The notes under the pieces were generated by a model. That model was not told the DNA's origin. It searched no databases and saw nothing but the letters and a program-made list of their open reading frames with translations. DNA of 64,000 bases from Iamia sp038233075 (GTDB taxonomy: Bacteria > Actinomycetota > Acidimicrobiia > Acidimicrobiales > Iamiaceae). The stretch is taken from assembly GCA_038233075.1 (NCBI GenBank), contig JBBSMQ010000014.1:1-64000 (forward strand). Reading direction: 5' to 3'. Shown in pieces: positions 33,029 to 41,539 of the stretch. The position numbers and the translations under genes are program-made. The stretch's first letter is position 1. Each line of letters starts with the position of its first letter.

Positions 33029-33979
33029 TCAGGCCGTCAGCTCGATCAGGGCGTCGCGCAGCTCCACCTCGTCGTAGATGACATCGAGGCGGCGGATCAA
33101 GGTGCCGTCGGCCCCGATCAGCAGCAGAGCGGGCTCGAAGGGCAGCCGGAGGGCGTCGACCACGGGCGCGAGCGGAGCCTGGAGTCCCTGGGCCTCGACC
33201 GCCTCGGCCGAGGCGTAGACCTCGGCGTGGATGAGGGTGACCTCGGGGAACTCGCTCTGGGCAGCGACGAACAGGTCCAGCACCGGTCCGCAGATGGCCG
33301 TCTGGCAGAACGCCGGGGTCGAGATCAGCAGCGCGACCGGCTCGCGGCCCAGCACCCCGGTCAGCTCCACCTCGTGGAGCGGGCACGGTGGTTCCTGGGT
33401 GCAGATCGGGTCCACACCGGCGGCGTCGGAGGTGGTCGGGGTGGTGAGGGTCGGGAAGGCTTCGCCGGGGACAGGGATGGTGATCTCGTCGGCCGCCACC
33501 ACCTGGAAGGCGGCATCGAGTGGGGCCCCGTCGAGCTCGGACCGAGCGGTGTAGAACCCGGGTTCGTCCACGGTGACGACGAGCGGGTAGTAGGCACGGG
33601 GGAGGCCGGCATCGTGGCGGGCCACCTCCAGGTCCGAGGCCACCACCGCGCCGTCCGCCGTCTCGACGTCGAAGGTGAGCGTGGCCGGCGCGTCCTTGAC
33701 GAGGGTGCCCCGCACATCGCCCAGACCGAGGGCCAGACGGGCCGCGGCCCCCGCCGCCGCGGTGCCCTCGGGCACCATGCTGACCAGGACCAGAGCCTCC
33801 TCGTCGGCGGGGCCGTCGGCCGACCCCTCGTCGTCGTCGTCGTCGTCGCCGCCGCCGCAGGCCGCCAGCCCCAGACCACCCACCGTGCCCGCCACGCCGA
33901 GTGCCGCGGCGCCGCGGAGCAGGGCCCGGCGACTGAGGACGACGGCATGCCCGTCCGGTGGGGGCGGAGAGGTGGTCAC
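33029..33979 (-). CDS. Tat-exported lipoprotein with thioredoxin-like fold
   Basis: This 316-residue protein has a twin-arginine signal SRRALLRGAAALGVAGTVGG and a lipobox LAAC, so it is exported folded and lipid-anchored. An acidic run of six Asp residues follows. The C-terminal half looks thioredoxin-like: LLISTPAFCQTAICGPVLD has two cysteines four residues apart rather than CxxC, and LLLIGADGTLIRRLDVIYDE follows. The function is probably redox or copper-related; it is not a classical thiol oxidase. GTG 33979 has TAGGTT six bases upstream. Confidence 0.75.
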   Translation of the reverse strand: MTTSPPPPDGHAVVLSRRALLRGAAALGVAGTVGGLGLAACGGGDDDDDDEGSADGPADEEALVLVSMVPEGTAAAGAAARLALGLGDVRGTLVKDAPATLTFDVETADGAVVASDLEVARHDAGLPRAYYPLVVTVDEPGFYTARSELDGAPLDAAFQVVAADEITIPVPGEAFPTLTTPTTSDAAGVDPICTQEPPCPLHEVELTGVLGREPVALLISTPAFCQTAICGPVLDLFVAAQSEFPEVTLIHAEVYASAEAVEAQGLQAPLAPVVDALRLPFEPALLLIGADGTLIRRLDVIYDEVELRDALIELTA

Positions 33980-33985
33980 CGCCTC

Positions 33986-33995
33986 AACCTATGCT
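33986..33995. promoter_or_regulatory. Overlapping divergent -10 boxes
   Basis: TAGGTT on the minus strand (33991-33986) and TATGCT on the plus strand (33990-33995) share two base pairs. Each is six or seven bases from a start codon (33979 and 34003), so both transcripts are leaderless and cannot be initiated at the same moment. Confidence 0.7.
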
Positions 33996-34002
33996 CCCGC
34001 CG

Positions 34003-35637
34003 GTGACCGAGCCCACGCGGAGCGCCCGCCTCCCGGCGACGCGAGGGCCATCCGCCGACCCCCTCCAGCTCGAGGTGGACGGCCGCCAGGTGGAGCTGGC
34101 CGACGAGGGCATCAGCCTGCTCGAGGCGCTGCGCGACCGCCTCGGGGTCCGCAGCCCCAAGGATGGGTGCTCGCCCCAGGGTCAGTGCGGCTGCTGCACC
34201 GTGCTCGTGGACGGCGCCCCCCGGGTGGCCTGTGTCACCCCGTTGCGCCGGGTGCGCGGCCGGGTCGTCACCACCGTCGATGGCCTCGCTCCCGCCGTGC
34301 GGGAGGCGTGGGCCGAGGCCTTCTCGGCCACCGGGGCCAGCCAGTGCGGCTTCTGCACCCCCGGCATCATCTGCCGCCTCGAAGGGGCCCGGGTCAAGGG
34401 GGTGAGCGCCACCGACCAGGGCGCAGTGGAGCGGGCCCTGGCCGCCCACCTGTGCCGGTGCACCGGCTGGCGGCCCATTGTCGACGCGTGGGATGCCGCG
34501 TTGCCGGCGTTGTCCGAGGTCGAGGTGGCGATCCCGCCCGGTGGGTCGGGCCCGGCCATCTCGCCGGCCCGCGACCTCACCGCGGCGGCCCGGCGCGCCG
34601 CGCTGGAGGGCCACGCTCCGCAGCAGGTGGGTCCCGAGGTGGCCCTGGGCCGGGGCGGCTTCGCCGACGACAGCGCTCCGCTCGATGCTCTGGTGGCCAC
34701 GCCCGACGGGATCGGGGGCTGGGCCCTCGGCGAGACCCTGGCCGAGGCCCGAGCCGTAGCCGGCAAGGTCCAGGGCCGACGCACGACGGTGGCCGCCGAG
34801 CCGCCGCTGTCGCTGCCGCCCGGAGACTGGGCCGCCACCCTCCGTACCCGCTGGGTCGAGCCGGCCTACCTGGAGCCCGACGCGGCCTGGTGCGTCCCGG
34901 CCGGCGAGCCGGTCGGACCGCTGGTGAACGGGGGGGCCTTCGGCGGCAAGCGGAGCTCGCCGGTGGCCACCGCGGCGCGAGCCCTCGCCGACCACCACGG
35001 CCGGGCCGTGCGCGTGCTCCTCGCCCGGGAGGACGTGGTGCGGATGGGGCCCAAGCGGCCGCCGGTCGCGGGCGGGGCCCACGCCGACGGCACCGGGGTG
35101 CTGCGGGTCGCGGCCACTCCCGGCATCGCCGCGGCCGTGGTCGCCGCGGCCCCCGGGCTCGAGGTCGAGGCGGTCGCCGTCCCCGGGCCACCCACCAGCA
35201 CCGACCCCCGCGCCACGGGGTGGGCCGAGGCCCACGTCCTGCTGGCCGGCGCCACCGGGCGGGGCGGCCCGGTCGTCGCCCCTGAGGGGGGACGGGCCGA
35301 GGTCGCCCTGGACCCCGATGGGTCGGTGCAGGTGCGGGTCCGGGCCGGCGACCCCCTCGACGAGGTGGTGCTCCGCAGCTACTGCGTGGGCGCCGTGCAC
35401 CAGGGCCTGTCGTGGATCCGCAGCGAGGGGCTGACGGTGACGCCCGACGGTGCCATCGAGGACCTGACCATCCGCTCCTTCGGGATCCTGCGCGCCGCCG
35501 AGATGCCCCCGGTGACCGTCGTCATCGAGGCCGACGATGGACCGCCGACACCGGTGAGCGATGCCGTCTTCGTCGCCGCCGCGGCCGCCGCCTGGCTCGC
35601 CGCGGGGACCCCCACCGACCTCCCGACCGGCCCCTGA
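34003..35637 (+). CDS. Compact xanthine dehydrogenase-like fusion ([2Fe-2S] plus molybdopterin pieces)
   Basis: This 544-residue protein begins with a complete [2Fe-2S] domain like XdhA/CoxS: CSPQGQCGCCTVLVDG, CGFCTPGIICR and HLCRCTGW. After about residue 165 it has blocks resembling the molybdopterin subunit: GGAFGGKRSSPVATAARAL, RVLLAREDVVRMGPKRPPV and CVGAVHQGLSWIRSEGLTV. The large subunit is normally 700-800 residues, so much is missing. It may be a natural miniature enzyme or a remnant that retained its frame. No FAD subunit is adjacent. GTG 34003 has TATGCT seven bases upstream. Confidence 0.75.
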   Translation: MTEPTRSARLPATRGPSADPLQLEVDGRQVELADEGISLLEALRDRLGVRSPKDGCSPQGQCGCCTVLVDGAPRVACVTPLRRVRGRVVTTVDGLAPAVREAWAEAFSATGASQCGFCTPGIICRLEGARVKGVSATDQGAVERALAAHLCRCTGWRPIVDAWDAALPALSEVEVAIPPGGSGPAISPARDLTAAARRAALEGHAPQQVGPEVALGRGGFADDSAPLDALVATPDGIGGWALGETLAEARAVAGKVQGRRTTVAAEPPLSLPPGDWAATLRTRWVEPAYLEPDAAWCVPAGEPVGPLVNGGAFGGKRSSPVATAARALADHHGRAVRVLLAREDVVRMGPKRPPVAGGAHADGTGVLRVAATPGIAAAVVAAAPGLEVEAVAVPGPPTSTDPRATGWAEAHVLLAGATGRGGPVVAPEGGRAEVALDPDGSVQVRVRAGDPLDEVVLRSYCVGAVHQGLSWIRSEGLTVTPDGAIEDLTIRSFGILRAAEMPPVTVVIEADDGPPTPVSDAVFVAAAAAAWLAAGTPTDLPTGP

Positions 35638-35836
35638 GCCGTCTCTGCGGCACGCGGGCACCCCGGCCCGCCAGCCTCGCCCCGACGTGGTCGCGGATCC
35701 GGGTGCGGGAGCCTCAGGGACCGTGTCCGGTTCGCCAGGATGCTCGCCGTCGGGGCGTGGGGGGTCGGTCGGACCGTGGGAACCGGACCGGTAGCCTCGT
35801 CCCCTTGCCCCGAACGGCCCTCTTTGGGAGACGTCC

Positions 35837-36187
35837 ATGAGCAAACCCCCTTACACGCCCGCTGTCCGCACCGGTGACTGGATCGCGGTCTCGGGCCAGG
35901 TGCCGCTGCGCGACGGCACCTTCCTCAGCGACCGGTCCTTCGGCGAGCAGGTCGACGCGGTGCTGGCCAACGTGCTCGATCGCCTGGCCGAGCACGGGGC
36001 CGGCCTCGACGACGTGGTGAAGGCCACCGTCTTCCTCACCGACATGTCGGACTACTCGATGCTCAACGAACGCTGGGTGGCGGCCTTCACCGACCCGCGC
36101 CCGGCGCGCAGCTGCGTGGCCGTGGCCGGACTGCCCTTCGACGCGCGCCTCGAGGTCGAGGCCTGGGCCGTGGCCTCTGCGGGCTGA
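35837..36187 (+). CDS. RidA/YjgF-family protein
   Basis: This 116-residue protein belongs to the RidA family of enamine/imine deaminases that clear reactive intermediates made by PLP enzymes. IAVSGQVPLRDG, VLANVLDRLAEHGAGLDDVV, KATVFLTDMSDYSMLNERW and ARSCVAVAGLPFDARLEVE fit; the key Arg of the active site is in PARSCVAVAGLP. ATG 35837 follows a GGGAG site, and TAGCCT about 45 bases upstream suggests a promoter. It stands alone. Confidence 0.93.
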   Translation: MSKPPYTPAVRTGDWIAVSGQVPLRDGTFLSDRSFGEQVDAVLANVLDRLAEHGAGLDDVVKATVFLTDMSDYSMLNERWVAAFTDPRPARSCVAVAGLPFDARLEVEAWAVASAG

Positions 36188-36262
36188 GCCCAAGGGGAGG
36201 CCTGAACGTCGACCTGCGGGTCCGGGTGGGAGCGGCGCGCGCTGGGGAGCCATGATGGGGCC

Positions 36263-36421
36263 GTGGTCGGAGCCATCATCCTCGCCGTCATCCTCGTCGC
36301 CGTCTTCCCCATCGCCGTCGCCCTGAGCGGAGCGGTCGCCTCCGGGATCCTGGGCCACTGCCTCACCCAGACCGGTGAGACGGTCAACGAGGGCAGCGAG
36401 CTCATCGACCTCAACCGCTGA
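36263..36421 (+). CDS. 52-residue single-pass membrane protein
   Basis: This very short gene encodes one hydrophobic segment at residues 2-30 (VGAIILAVILVAVFPIAVAL) followed by a polar tail ending SELIDLNR. GTG 36263 has CATGAT six bases upstream, the layout of leaderless genes here. The function is unknown. It sits between ridA and the convergent GlnR-like gene. Confidence 0.6.
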   Translation: MVGAIILAVILVAVFPIAVALSGAVASGILGHCLTQTGETVNEGSELIDLNR

Positions 36422-36452
36422 ACGGGGCTCGTCTCCGGCTCGACGCCGGGTC

Positions 36453-37136
36453 TCAGGACCCCCAGCGCGACTGACCGAAGCGGTAGCCGACGGATCGCAC
36501 GGTGGTGATCAGCCCGGCGCGCTCCTCGCCCAGCTTCGCCCGCAGCCGACGGATGTGGACATCGACGGTGCGGGCGCCGCCGTAGTACTCGTAGCCCCAC
36601 ACCCGGCTGAGCAGCGTCTCCCGGGTGAACACCCGCCCCGGGTGCTGGGCCAGGAACTTCAGCAGCTCGTACTCCATGTAGGTGAGGTCGAGGGGCCGGC
36701 CCTCGATGGCGGCCTGGTAGGTCTCCAGGTTCAGGGCCAGGCCGCCGTGCTCGATCATCTCGGGGCCGGCGCCGGTGCCCGCCCGCCACAGCAGGTGCCG
36801 GAGACGAGCTTCCAGCTCACGGGGGTGGAACGGGTCGAGGCAGAAGTCGTCGTACAGGTCGTCGCGCAGCTCGAGGTCGGTCAGCCCGGCGCCCCGCACC
36901 AGGAGCAGGACCGGTTCGATCGGGATGTCGCGCTTGCGCAGGGCCCGACACACCGCCAGGCCGGCCTCGGGGGCGTCGCCCAGCAGGACGACTGCGCCCC
37001 GCCACACGGTGTCGGCGTCCATGCGCGCCACCCCGGCCTCGTCGGCCACCGCCTTCCAGGCGTGGCCGGACAGCTCGAGGGTCTGCACCAGCTCGGCGGG
37101 GGGCGGATCGGGATAGATCAGCCAGGGCTCTGTCAT
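36453..37136 (-). CDS. GlnR-like OmpR-family regulator
   Basis: This 227-residue protein has an atypical receiver domain (AVVLLGDAPEAGLAVCRAL, VLLLVRGAGLTDLEL) without the normal acidic pocket, followed by an OmpR winged helix (YELLKFLAQHPGRVFTRETLL, SRVWGYEYYGGARTVDVHIR, LITTVRSVGYRFG). The C-terminal half is close to GlnR, the actinobacterial nitrogen regulator. Its ATG at 37136 overlaps the glnA stop in TGATG, so it is translated from the glnA message. It probably binds sites in front of glnA and glnII. Confidence 0.88.
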   Translation of the reverse strand: MTEPWLIYPDPPPAELVQTLELSGHAWKAVADEAGVARMDADTVWRGAVVLLGDAPEAGLAVCRALRKRDIPIEPVLLLVRGAGLTDLELRDDLYDDFCLDPFHPRELEARLRHLLWRAGTGAGPEMIEHGGLALNLETYQAAIEGRPLDLTYMEYELLKFLAQHPGRVFTRETLLSRVWGYEYYGGARTVDVHIRRLRAKLGEERAGLITTVRSVGYRFGQSRWGS

Positions 37137-38470
37137 CACCAGGCGGGCAGGTAGCGCTCCAGCTCGTAGGGAGTCACCTGCGCCTTGTAGTCGGACCACT
37201 CGCTGCGCTTGTTGCGGATGAACCAGCTGAAGATGTGCTCCCCCAGGGCCCCGGCCACCAGCTCGGAGCCCTCCATCACGTCGAGGGCGTCGGACAGGGA
37301 CTGGGGGAGCTCGCGGAGGCCCTCGGCCGCTCGCTCGGCCGGGGTCAGGCGGAAGACGTTGGTGGTGGTCTCGTCGGGCAGGTCATAGCCCTCGTCGACG
37401 CCCCGGAGCCCGGCGGCCAGGATGACCGAGAAGGCCAGGTAGGGGTTGCAGGCCGGGTCCGGGGCCCGGTATTCGATGCGGACCGAGGCGTCCTTGCCCG
37501 ACTTGGTCACCGGCACCCGGACGAGGGCGGAGCGGTTGTTGCGGGCCCAGGAGACGTGGGCGGGGGCCTCGGTGCCGGGGATCAGGCGCTTGTAGGAGTT
37601 GACGAGCTGGTTGGTCACCGCGGTGATCTCGGGCGCGTGCTCGAGGAGCCCGGCGATGAAGCCCCGACCGACCTTGGACAGCCGGTAGGGATCGGCCCCG
37701 TCGGCGAAGGCGTTGCTGTCGCCCTCGGCCAGGGACATGTGGGTGTGCATCCCCGAGCCCTGCACCCCGGCGAGGGGCTTGGGCATGAAGGTGGCGTAGA
37801 CGCCCCGTTCCATGGCGATCTCGCGCACCACCAGCCGGAAGGTCATGACGTTGTCGGCCATGGTGAGGGCGTCGGTGTAGCGCAGGTCGATCTCGTGCTG
37901 GCTGGGGCTGTCCTCGTGGAACGAGTACTCGACGGGGATGCCCATGGCCTCGAGGGTGTGGATGGTCCGCTTGCGCAGGTCCGAGGCCACATCCGCCGTG
38001 GTGAGGTCGAAGTAGGATCCGGTGTCGAGGGGGACCGGTTGGCTCGTGCCGTCCCCGTCGGCGAAGTAGAAGAACTCCATCTCCGGCGCCACGTAAAAGC
38101 TGAAGCCCCGCTCGCGGGCCCGGTCCAGGTTGCGCTTGAGCACGTGGCGGGGATCGCCCTCGAACGGGGTGCCGTCGAGGTTGGTGATGTCGCAGAACAT
38201 GCGGGCCGCGGTCTCGTCGGACTGGCCCCAGGGGAGCAGCTCGAAGGTGCCGGCGTCGGGCCGAGCCAGGACATCGGACTCCTGGATGCGGCTGAACCCG
38301 TCGATGGCGGACCCGTCGAACTGCATGCCCTCCTCGAAGGCGGACTCCAGCTCGGCGGGGGAGATGGCGAAGGACTTCATCTGTCCCACCACGTCGGTGA
38401 ACCAGAGCCGGATGAGGCGCACGCCGCGTTCCTCGACGGTGCGCAGGACGTAGGCCTTCTGCGGATCCAC
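37136..38470 (-). CDS. glnA: Glutamine synthetase type I (no adenylylation site)
   Basis: This 444-residue GSI makes glutamine from glutamate, ammonia and ATP. Conserved parts include MQFDGSAIDGFSRIQESD, the metal-site FYVAPEMEFFYF, GVQGSGMHTHMSL and RIPGTEAPAHVSW-like YKRLIPGTEAPAHVSWARNN. It ends ELERYLPAW and lacks the Tyr adenylylation loop of the beta type, so it is a GSI-alpha-like enzyme. GTG 38470 is the start. It is followed in the same transcript by the GlnR-like regulator. Confidence 0.93.
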   Translation of the reverse strand: MDPQKAYVLRTVEERGVRLIRLWFTDVVGQMKSFAISPAELESAFEEGMQFDGSAIDGFSRIQESDVLARPDAGTFELLPWGQSDETAARMFCDITNLDGTPFEGDPRHVLKRNLDRARERGFSFYVAPEMEFFYFADGDGTSQPVPLDTGSYFDLTTADVASDLRKRTIHTLEAMGIPVEYSFHEDSPSQHEIDLRYTDALTMADNVMTFRLVVREIAMERGVYATFMPKPLAGVQGSGMHTHMSLAEGDSNAFADGADPYRLSKVGRGFIAGLLEHAPEITAVTNQLVNSYKRLIPGTEAPAHVSWARNNRSALVRVPVTKSGKDASVRIEYRAPDPACNPYLAFSVILAAGLRGVDEGYDLPDETTTNVFRLTPAERAAEGLRELPQSLSDALDVMEGSELVAGALGEHIFSWFIRNKRSEWSDYKAQVTPYELERYLPAW

Positions 38471-38519
38471 GGGTGAATGGTCGCCGCGACCGACCGGGGC
38501 CGCAAGCGGATGGGGCCCA

Positions 38520-38536
38520 GTTCACATTGCGTTCAC
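38520..38536. promoter_or_regulatory. Direct-repeat box 1 in the glnA-glnII region
   Basis: GTTCAC at 38520-38525 and again at 38531-38536 give an 11-base period, the form bound by OmpR-family regulators (compare the PHO box of Streptomyces). It lies on the glnA side of the divergent region. Confidence 0.6.
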
Positions 38537-38617
38537 GACGTCGGGGACCCGAGCGTGACCGTCGATCTCCGGTCGATCCGGGTCCGCCGCTACCCTTGCC
38601 CGGGCACCGCAAGGGGC

Positions 38618-38634
38618 GTTCACACCACGTTCAC
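38618..38634. promoter_or_regulatory. Direct-repeat box 2 in the glnA-glnII region
   Basis: GTTCAC at 38618-38623 and 38629-38634, again 11 bases apart, about 82-98 bases before the glnII start. Matches box 1 in both units and spacing. Confidence 0.6.
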
Positions 38635-38715
38635 ATTCGGGAAACGGGTGTGACACGGCTGGCTGGCATCGTCCTGCGGTCCCCCTGCTCACCTCTCGAG
38701 AGAAGGAAGTCGCCC

Positions 38716-39723
38716 GTGGCGATCAAGGCCGAGTACATCTGGATCGACGGCACCGAGCCGGCGGCCCGCCTGCGGTCCAAGACCAAGGTCATGGCCGAGG
38801 CCCCGAAGGAGTGGCCCATCTGGGGCTTCGACGGGTCCAGCACCAACCAGGCCCCGGGCGACCAGTCCGACTGCGTCCTGAAGCCGGTCCGGGTGGTCCC
38901 CGACCCCATCCGGGGCGGTGACAACGTCCTGGTGATGTGCGAGGTGATGCTCATCGACATGACACCCCACCCCACCAACACCCGTGCTGCTCTGCGGGCC
39001 GTGGCCGAGCAGTACGCCGACCAGGAGCCGCTGTTCGGCATCGAGCAGGAGTACACGTTCTTCTCCGACGGCCACCCGCTCGGCTTCCCCAAGGGCGGCT
39101 TCCCTGCGCCCCAGGGCTTTTACTACTGCGGGGTCGGGGCCGATGAGGTCTACGGCCGCGACATCGTCGAGGCCCACCTCGAGGCCTGCCTCCAGGCCGG
39201 CCTCGCCATCTCGGGCATCAACGCCGAGGTCATGCCCGGTCAGTGGGAGTTCCAGGTGGGCCCGGTCGGTCCGCTGGAGGTGTCCGACGAGATGTGGCTG
39301 GCCCGCTGGCTGCTGTACCGCATCGCCGAGGACTTCGACGTAGCCGCCACGCTCGACCCCAAGCCGGTCAAGGGCGACTGGAACGGCGCTGGCGCCCACA
39401 CCAACTTCTCCACCAAGGCCATGCGCGAGGGCTACGACGCCATCATCGCCGCCTGCGAGTCGCTCGGGGCGCCGGGCAAGGTCGAGGAGCACGTCGGTGG
39501 CTACGGCCCCGACATCGAGCACCGGCTCACCGGCCTGCACGAGACCGCCCCGTGGGACGAGTTCAACTACGGCGTGTCCGACCGCGGCGCCTCGGTGCGC
39601 ATCCCCTGGCAGGTAGCCCAGGACAAGAAGGGCTACATCGAGGACCGCCGGCCCAACGCCAACTGCGACCCCTACGTGGTGACCCGGCTGATCACCAACA
39701 CGGTCTGCTCCGCCGCCCTCTGA
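38716..39723 (+). CDS. glnII: Glutamine synthetase type II
   Basis: This 335-residue GSII is of the eukaryote-like type found in Streptomyces and rhizobia. It has the beta-grasp start AEYIWIDGTEPAARLRSKT, WGFDGSSTNQAPGDQSD, the metal-binding FGIEQEYTFFSDGHPLGFP, NAEVMPGQWEFQVGPVGPLE and DWNGAGAHTNFSTKAMREG. GTG 38716 follows AAGGAAG. It is divergent from the GSI glnA across a region with two GTTCAC direct-repeat boxes, and a strong hairpin ends its transcript. Confidence 0.95.
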   Translation: MAIKAEYIWIDGTEPAARLRSKTKVMAEAPKEWPIWGFDGSSTNQAPGDQSDCVLKPVRVVPDPIRGGDNVLVMCEVMLIDMTPHPTNTRAALRAVAEQYADQEPLFGIEQEYTFFSDGHPLGFPKGGFPAPQGFYYCGVGADEVYGRDIVEAHLEACLQAGLAISGINAEVMPGQWEFQVGPVGPLEVSDEMWLARWLLYRIAEDFDVAATLDPKPVKGDWNGAGAHTNFSTKAMREGYDAIIAACESLGAPGKVEEHVGGYGPDIEHRLTGLHETAPWDEFNYGVSDRGASVRIPWQVAQDKKGYIEDRRPNANCDPYVVTRLITNTVCSAAL

Positions 39724-39735
39724 CCTGACCACCGA

Positions 39736-39776
39736 CGACGAAGGCCGGTCTCCCCCCGGGAGGCCGGCCTTCGTCG
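39736..39776 (+). terminator. Hairpin after glnII
   Basis: CGACGAAGGCCGG (39736-39748) pairs with CCGGCCTTCGTCG (39764-39776) around a 15-base loop, 13 bases after the stop. Confidence 0.85.
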
Positions 39777-40095
39777 CGCCCGGCCGGAGGTGATCGTCGA
39801 CGTCGTGTGACACGGGGGCCCCGGCATGCATGGAGAGGGTGAGACCACGCGTCATCGCTGATCTCGCCGGGGCCTCAGCTCCTGGTCGGGCCCCGTGCCC
39901 GTCCAGCGGGTCCGGGCGGCGGTGACGCTGTTCGGGGCCGGGTGTAGATGCGGTGCGGGGGCCGCATCCGCTCGCCGGATCTGGTCGGAGACCGCACCCA
40001 TGGCACCCGGTCCGACCGCCGCTGCCGCCGAGGATCGTCTCGTGCCCCGGTGAGCCTCGGGTAGGTTCGCCTCGTCGTCGGCCATGGAGGTCCAC
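39777..40095. other. Intergenic region upstream of adenylylatable glnA
   Basis: No gene is apparent. A weak hairpin (GATGCGG near 39946 with CCGCATC) is the only structure I see. TAGGTT near 40060 is a candidate -10 box and GGAGG at 40086-40091 the ribosome site for glnA. Confidence 0.5.
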
Positions 40096-41520
40096 GTGGA
40101 GCAGCGCACACCGTCCGAGGTGCTCGACACCATCAACGACCAGGACGTCGCCTTCGTCGACTTCCGGTTCTCGGACCTGCCGGGGGTCATGCAGCACGTG
40201 ACCATTCCGGCCTCGGTGCTCAACGAGGGCCACTTCGAGACTGGCCACCCCTTCGACGGCTCGTCGGTGCGGGGGTTCCAGGAGATCCAGGAGTCGGACA
40301 TGATCCTCGTGCCCGATCCCGACACCGGCTACCTCGACCCCTTCCGCCCCCACCCCACCTACGTGTTGCACTGCTTCGTGGCCGATCCGGTGACGGGGGA
40401 GAGCTACAGCCGCGACCCCCGCCACATCGCCCGCAAGGCCGAGCAGCACCTCTTTTCCACCGGTCTGGCCGACACCGCGTACTTCGGTCCCGAGCCGGAG
40501 TTCTTCGTGTTCGACGACGTGCGCTTCGAGACCCGGTCCAACGGCTCGTTCTACGCCGTCGACAGCGACGAGGGGCAGTGGAACACGGGCCGCGACGAGC
40601 AGCCCAACCTCGGGTACAAGCCCCGGACGAAGCAGGGCTACTTCCCGGTGCCTCCGATGGACCACCTCCACGACCTGCGCTCGCAGATGACGCTCAACCT
40701 GGAGCAGGTGGGCGTGCCCGTCGAGCTGCACCACCACGAGGTCGCGTCAGGCGGCCAGGGCGAGATCGGCATCCAGTTCGACACCCTGCTGGCCATGGCC
40801 GACAAGCTGATGACCTTCAAGTACGTGCTCAAGGCCACGGCCTGGGATGCGGGCAAGAGCCTGACGTTCATGCCCAAGCCCGTGTTCGAGGACAACGGCT
40901 CGGGCATGCACACCCACCAGTCGCTGTGGAAGGGCGGTGAGCCGCTCTTCTACGACGAGGGCGGCTACGCCGGGCTGTCGGACCTGGCCCGCTGGTACAT
41001 CGGCGGTCTGCTCCACCACGCTCCGGCCTTGCTCGCCTTCACCAACCCGACGACCAACAGCTTCAAGCGTCTGGTGCCGGGCTACGAGGCGCCGGTGAAC
41101 CTCGTCTACAGCCAGCGCAACCGCTCGGCGTCGTGTCGCATCCCGCTGGCCAACCTCTCGCCCAAGGCCAAGCGGGTCGAGTTCCGCTGCCCGGACTCGA
41201 CGGCCAACCCGTACCTGGCCTTCAGCGCCATGCTGCTGGCCGGTCTCGACGGCATCGACAAGCGCATCGAGCCGCCCGATCCGGTGGACAAGGACCTCTA
41301 CGACCTGCCGCCCGAGGAGCTGGCCGGCGTCCCCCAGGTACCGGCTTCGCTCGAGGCCGCGCTCGACGCCCTCGAGGTCGACAGCGACTTCCTCCGCTCC
41401 GGCGACGTGTTCACCGACGACCTGCTGGACACGTGGGTCGCCTACAAGCGCACCCACGAGGTCGACGCCCTCCGCCTCCGCCCCCACCCTTACGAGTTCA
41501 CCTTGTACTACGACGTCTAG
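40096..41520 (+). CDS. glnA: Glutamine synthetase type I-beta, adenylylation-regulated
   Basis: This 474-residue GSI closely follows the mycobacterial GlnA1 layout: PFDGSSVRGFQEIQESDM, FGPEPEFFVFDDVRF, NLEQVGVPVELHHHEVA, DNGSGMHTHQSLW and YEAPVNLVYSQRNRSASCRIP. The regulatory Tyr lies at residue 402 in KDLYDLPPEE, the site modified by GlnE. GTG 40096 is chosen over ATG 40084 because GGAGG stands five bases before it and the protein then aligns with GlnA1. It is the third glutamine synthetase within 5 kb. Confidence 0.94.
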   Translation: MEQRTPSEVLDTINDQDVAFVDFRFSDLPGVMQHVTIPASVLNEGHFETGHPFDGSSVRGFQEIQESDMILVPDPDTGYLDPFRPHPTYVLHCFVADPVTGESYSRDPRHIARKAEQHLFSTGLADTAYFGPEPEFFVFDDVRFETRSNGSFYAVDSDEGQWNTGRDEQPNLGYKPRTKQGYFPVPPMDHLHDLRSQMTLNLEQVGVPVELHHHEVASGGQGEIGIQFDTLLAMADKLMTFKYVLKATAWDAGKSLTFMPKPVFEDNGSGMHTHQSLWKGGEPLFYDEGGYAGLSDLARWYIGGLLHHAPALLAFTNPTTNSFKRLVPGYEAPVNLVYSQRNRSASCRIPLANLSPKAKRVEFRCPDSTANPYLAFSAMLLAGLDGIDKRIEPPDPVDKDLYDLPPEELAGVPQVPASLEAALDALEVDSDFLRSGDVFTDDLLDTWVAYKRTHEVDALRLRPHPYEFTLYYDV

Positions 41521-41539
41521 GTCGAGGCTAATGCCTAGA

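Noticed and set aside
38471..38715. Riboswitch or glutamine-responsive RNA before glnII
   Set aside because: I could not see a conserved RNA core; the GTTCAC direct repeats fit a protein site better.
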